A stretch of DNA of 64,000 bases, from NCBI GenBank assembly GCA_032622095.1, contig CP136064.1, positions 149,605,819-149,669,818 on the forward strand. Reading direction: 5' to 3'. Position numbers and translations under genes: made by a program. The notes below the pieces were generated by a model. That model was not told the origin of the DNA and ran no database searches. It worked only from the letters and a program-made list of their open reading frames with translations. The DNA comes from Siphonodentalium dalli. Taxonomy: Eukaryota > Mollusca > Scaphopoda > Gadilida > Siphonodentaliidae. Every line of letters begins with the position of its first letter. The stretch's first letter is position 1. Of this stretch, positions 55,301 through 61,300 are shown one piece after another.

Positions 55301-58300
55301 TCAAAGAGCCAAAGGGCCTTCTGCAATGATCTCATTGTGACTTATAGATCACCTTGATATATAATTTTTATATCATTTTTATATATTTATATCAGTCCTT
55401 CCCAGGAGACGGGAGTGATTGCTCTCGAACCCGTATGCACTCGTAATTTTCAATTCACGTGTGCTAAAATTCGCACCCGTCCTTCTTCACAAAATACTAA
55501 TGGAGACTGTAATTGTTGGTTCAATATTGAACTATTTTAAGGTTTATTTAGATGCTTTACCATCTCAGTGCAACTATGGCATATTAAAGTGTAACTAGAC
55601 ATAGGTCTATTCCACAATGACTTTTGGTTTGAGCAAAAACCAAACTTACATGTACAATTATGGTATCGTATGGGTGCCATATTACACCCGTCTTCTGCAT
55701 TACGGGAGCAAATAAATGCTCTCTGTGTGTTTTCCTCAGGGGAAGGACTGTTTATATACTCGTAAGATTTGTATCACAGGATTTCTGTCGGATATCCTGT
55801 GATGCATAGGTACCTCAGAGAGGGCTCCCTCTGTTCAGATGGCTTGACTCCATTATCGTTGTACAACCTGTTTGGCCTAATGGGTTCTCAACTCAATCCC
55901 TGTGCCACAAATTTGGCATCAGGTTCTCTGGCTTTTTCTTTGGCGAATAGCAGTTAGTTAATTTAGGTTGTCTCGCCATCGATGGAGTGGGCCTCCGTCT
56001 GCAGGTCGTTCTGTCGCTAAGGCGGAGAGTGAGTTAGTCTCCTTCCTTCATGATACTGCATCGTGGGACCTTAGAACAGACAGCTGAAGAAGACAACACA
56101 GAGAGGAACGAAGAGTTTCTTCTAACGTTATACTTGCTCGGTTCGCTCGCAACTATGCATTGGATGGCACCTCATGGGATGTTTGTTTCAAAACAAGGGG
56201 GGGCGGTACACATTTGAGCAATATAGCACTCTAACTATATGAGTTATTTCACGTAAATAATCCTAACAGATTCATTAAAGTGTTCATATATGGTACAATC
56301 TGTTTTAGAAGAGTACTTTTACTCAAAACTTTGGCTATTAACTTTATTGCTCGTGCCTCCTCCTGGGCTTGCATTCTAATCCATATAGTTCAGTGTGAGG
56401 GCTTCCTTTGGCGGAAATATGATATTTTTAAAAATATAATATATATTTCCTTAAAGAAAGCCTGAACACTGAACTATCATAGGGCCCTCCCATGGCGGTG
56501 CCATTCCCAACCCCGCGACTCGCCAATCTTCTGATTGAGTTGAAAATAAACTGGCTAATTCAGTGAATTATATTGGGACTGCGCATGCGTGACTGATACC
56601 GAGGCAAGCCACTGACCATTAGTTACCGTAGGCGACCAATAAAAGTTAACCCTTTTCTGCTATGGTTTACAAACGCAGGACATTATCCATATAGTTCAGT
56701 GTTCAGGCTTTCTTTAAGGAAATATATATTATATTTTTAAAAATATCATTTTGTGTTCATTCTGTTATTGTTAGTTAATCAGTTCAGGAAGAATAACTGT
56801 CTGCAAGAAAGATAACTCTAGTGGGAGCACATGAAGTGGAGCTGATGACTGGGAGGCCATTGGGCAATGGAATGGTGGATGGTCAATGAGTAAAAAGGTG
56901 TAAGTGTCAATTTATCAGTGGTAGCAGAGGAAAAACAGGATGGCACAACACAGCTACAAGATTCCACCAAACTTTGAGGCACATAGTTCTTATGAAAACT
57001 GGAAAAATGAGTTGGCAATGTGGCAGTTGGTCACAGATGTTGACAAAAAGAAACAGGCGCTGGCAGTTGCTCTTTCACTTCAAGGAAAAGCGAAAGAAAT
57101 TGCATTGGAAATATCAGCTGAAAACCTTGCTAAGGATGATGGAATGAAGACTTTGTTGGAGAAATTGGATAAGGCCTTTCAAAAGGACAAAGTAGATTGT
57201 GCATATGAAGCATATTCAAACTTTTAAATTTTTCATCGATCTGAAGAAATGTCAATGTCTTCATACATATAAGAATTCGAGCATCAATACAATATGTTGA
57301 AGAATTATGATTTTGACGTAAATGTGCAAAAACGAAAGGTCGGAAATGATGAAAAATAATGTGATAACGTCGAAAGCGACTGGCCATAAAAGTGCGATAA
57401 CGTCAAAACCACAACAGACCAAAATTTCCATAAAATGTCGAAACTTTCGACAACGCGAAAGTCGCGACGTCGAAACATTGATCGATATTCGCAAACGACG
57501 AAAAGTTAAAACATCCATATGATGTTGTCACACTTTGTAAATTCGCGGATTTATTTTTGCCTTCTGCATAATCAGATGCCAGCTGAATTTTGATTGGCTG
57601 AATTGTGTGAAGGAAAATAAAGTTCAGCCAAAGGCCATACAAACAACTCTATGCGGTTAACACACAAGTACAATGACTTGACAGTTCGACTGTTTTGATA
57701 GCTATGAGTTCGCACGAGTCCTAAGTAAACAATAGTCAACCCATTCCAAATGTGTGAAGGTGTGACATTTAGCAAAAGGCTATACAAACATATAGGCCTA
57801 TGACATATAATGATGTATACCGGTCCTCACAACTATGCGTGGACTGTGCGACAGTTTTGTTGTTGTTGTCGTGATGTCTTCTCAATTAGTGAACAATGGT
57901 TTAACTCGTTGGACAAAACCAACACATCTGATATATGAAATTCCAAAATGAAGCGATTTGATGTCATAATATCAGTTCGATCATGGCTAGAAACAGTGAT
58001 GAAATCGAATAGATCTATTGTTAGCGGACATATACGCAGTTGGGAAAATATTAGACCAGCAGTTTACACAGGTCGACAGTACGAAGAAGTTAGGGTTTTC
58101 ACAACCCCAGGTATCACACATCTAACAGAAAAAAGATGAAATCACACAGAAATTTTAAACCAGCTGCACCCACCCACAACGGGATGGTCCATCCAGCATT
58201 TGAAGCAATAGGCCCGATATAGAACAAGCCCTCATCACATTGTATCAACGCCAGACATATATATAGAGAGAGAGAGCCATACCCCCTATAGTTCATTGTT

Positions 58301-61300
58301 TTATAATGGTATGTATATCATTATCCATGTTTTTATTATTCATTCAATAAAGAATCGAGTAAAACATAACACTCAACTCCTCTGCCAGTCAATGCTACCC
58401 ACAGACGAAACTAGGGTTGGCCTGTGAAATTACAGTGCTAAAAATAGCACAACACAACACGTGGAAATTCCAAACTATTCTATATGTTTTGTATTAACAT
58501 AACTTTGTCGCATCTGATCGCTGATATATATTGAATAAAATGTGTAGATTTGAAATAAAAGTCGCCGACGAATTAATCATGATAACGATGCGCTCCGATA
58601 TCAATCTAACAATGATTTCATACTTAAATTGTAAAAATGGAAGCATTGTTTACAACAAAACCACCACCGGGTTTACGGTACTTTCAGAATGCCATAGACT
58701 AAAACGAGAATGCGACGATGCCGTAAACATTAAAATATGTGTCCACATTAAAATATGTGTCTGGTCGAGAAAGACAGACTGAAACTGTAGAAATTAACTC
58801 TACGTGGCATACGGAAAGTATACTATAAATAGGGGTTGTGGAATAATTTATTATCATCCTCGGCTGTATTCTTTTATTCATAATAGTTCGCACAATTAAA
58901 TGGTGACGGTTTACTCAAAATGAAGACAAGTTACATAATCACACACAAAAACGATTTTCAAAATCAAAATTTGCATTGTTTACGGTACCACTCTGCAGTA
59001 TTAATGCGACGGTGTAGCAATTATTGCTCGAGATTTTGGGGGACTTCAACCTGTACTGTAATATTTACTGTAAACCAGTGATACAATATCACTGCTGTAA
59101 ACCCACGGATTTGCGGCCACCGTGTGACATCAAAACATAGGAAATGATTGTGTTGGGTTATCCTATTATATAAATTGGGTCTGGGAATAATTTATTTGGG
59201 AAATAATCTTCTATTAATAATAGTTCATTATTAAACGAAGTTTGAATTGTCCGATATTAACCAAATCGGAGATTTCAGTAGATCGGAGAAATTTACTAAT
59301 AGGCCTACATATATAAACTCCGATCAAATCGGAATTGTTTTCATATCGGAGAATACTCCGATTAAATCATTGGAATTCTTATGAGAAAAACTCCAATCTG
59401 AGAAATTTCAGCATGGACACCGACATCTTCCCGTTCGCGACACATCAGTATAAAACTGCGACTGTGGAGTATTTATTGAACACAAACTGTCCTGCCAATC
59501 ATATCGACACAACAGCAATATTGACGGAAATAATGCTGCGATCTTGACGAAAACAAACACTGCGAAAATATGTCGAAACAGAACAGCGAACATTTGAGCA
59601 AAACTGCGATAATTGCGAAAACATCGAACCAAGACAGCGAAAAATTGACGAAAACGTACAACGTTACGGCTTGCGATAATGACGAAAAAACTCCGATAAT
59701 GTCGGAAAAAACAACGTCAATGACGCCACATTTTTCGCATTTTTTTCGCATATGCGAAATAGGTTTTGACATGCTCCCTAAATGTGTTATATGTAGCAGT
59801 TTTCATCATTACGCAAGGACATGCAACACAGAGAAGTCACAACCAGTGTCGGCAAACATGACTTTATATAGTGGTGATATTGGAATGAATGAAGTTTTCA
59901 TGATGGAATCATTTGGAGCTGCTGTCATTGATACAGCTTGCACAAAAACAGTTTGTGGACAAAAATGGCTAGATAACTATATGTCAAATTTAACAAACAA
60001 TGAGAGAAGTTGCGTTATTTCATCAAGAAGTTCAGAATAATTCCGCTTTGGTGATGGCGTTCACATTAGTTCAACGGAGAAAATTGACAATTCCAGCTAT
60101 AATCGGGAAAACGCCATGCAGTAGAGTGACAGAAGTTGTGCCTTGCGATATACCTCTTTTGCTTAGTAAGCAGTCGTTAAAAAAGGCGGATGCTGTATTG
60201 GACCTTAGCTGTGATAAAGCAAAAATGTTTGGAAAATATGTTCAGCTTGAATTCACCTCTAGCGGACACTACTGTTTAAACATTCACCTGTGTCACAACC
60301 AAGAAGACAAGTATTTGCAAGCTATTCACGAGAAAGAGATGTCAGAAATTCTTGCTGCGGACATTAGAACAGCTGTGTTTGATGAAAAGATGTTGATAAA
60401 TCTTCAAAGCTCGGGCAATGAGACGTGCTTTCTTGACTGGTTTTCCATCAACTTCTTTCATAGAACAGATCCGCCAAGTAGAAATACATGTCTGTCCTTT
60501 GTTTGGAACATCATCATAGTTTTAATTATATTCGGACGCAGTTAACTCTTTCATCACTGAATATCATAGTTACTCATACCTCATAACCCTGAATATCTGG
60601 CAATAATATTAAACAAAATAATATGGGCATGCTATCTGCTATATACACCGTTATATTAATTGGTACCTATGGCAATCTATATATTGTCGTGTTCGGGAGA
60701 TATTGAAGTATCAAATGAGATAGTTTGTGTGACTGTCAACTCATCTTGTTAAGTAATTTCAGGTAAAAATAGGTGACAACAGGTAACATTTAGGTACAGT
60801 CGCTATTTACATTATTTTTCTGCTATTGGTGGCACGATATGAATACTACACCTCTCATATATATATTTATGATTATGTTTTACTAAATCTCTGGGGTCAT
60901 AGAGTCCATTTTCCTGTGATTTACTGCGCCGTAATAACAGGTGAAATACACCTGTATACATGCATTTCAAAGTTCACAAATACAAGCCATATACCATTTT
61001 CAATTGTTTTATTCCATATTCAATTTAATTTGGGACTTACCATAACCTTTTATATTATCAATGTACTTGCAATTGCAATGGACCATTTTATGTGGTCACA
61101 TGTAAAACAGTGGTAGATTATAATCCTCGTTATCACTGTCACATTCGCCACAAGAGATATTACTTTTATTACTTTCATGTTCTGAATGGCTAGAGTAATC
61201 ACTTTCATCTATCTCATGAACTTTATTATGAGAGACATGCTGTTTTTCTGGAGACTTACTAATATCATACAATATATCAAATGCACAAACATAAAAACTC

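Larger units (their letters stand above)
51511..56749 (+). mobile_element. DIRS-type retrotransposon, defective, 5.2 kb
   Basis: Inverted terminal repeats 51511-51693 and 56542-56749 (shared GCCTACGGTAACTAATGGTC, ACGCATGCGCAGTCCCAATA). The right copy has an AT-rich extension ending TTTTTAAAAATATCAT. An internal complementary region (56381-56477) joins the inverse of the left outer edge to the inverse of the right outer edge, the arrangement unique to DIRS-like elements. Edges share TCAT instead of a target duplication. No reverse transcriptase, RNase H or tyrosine recombinase was found; only a GC-rich gag-like region remains. Confidence 0.82.
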
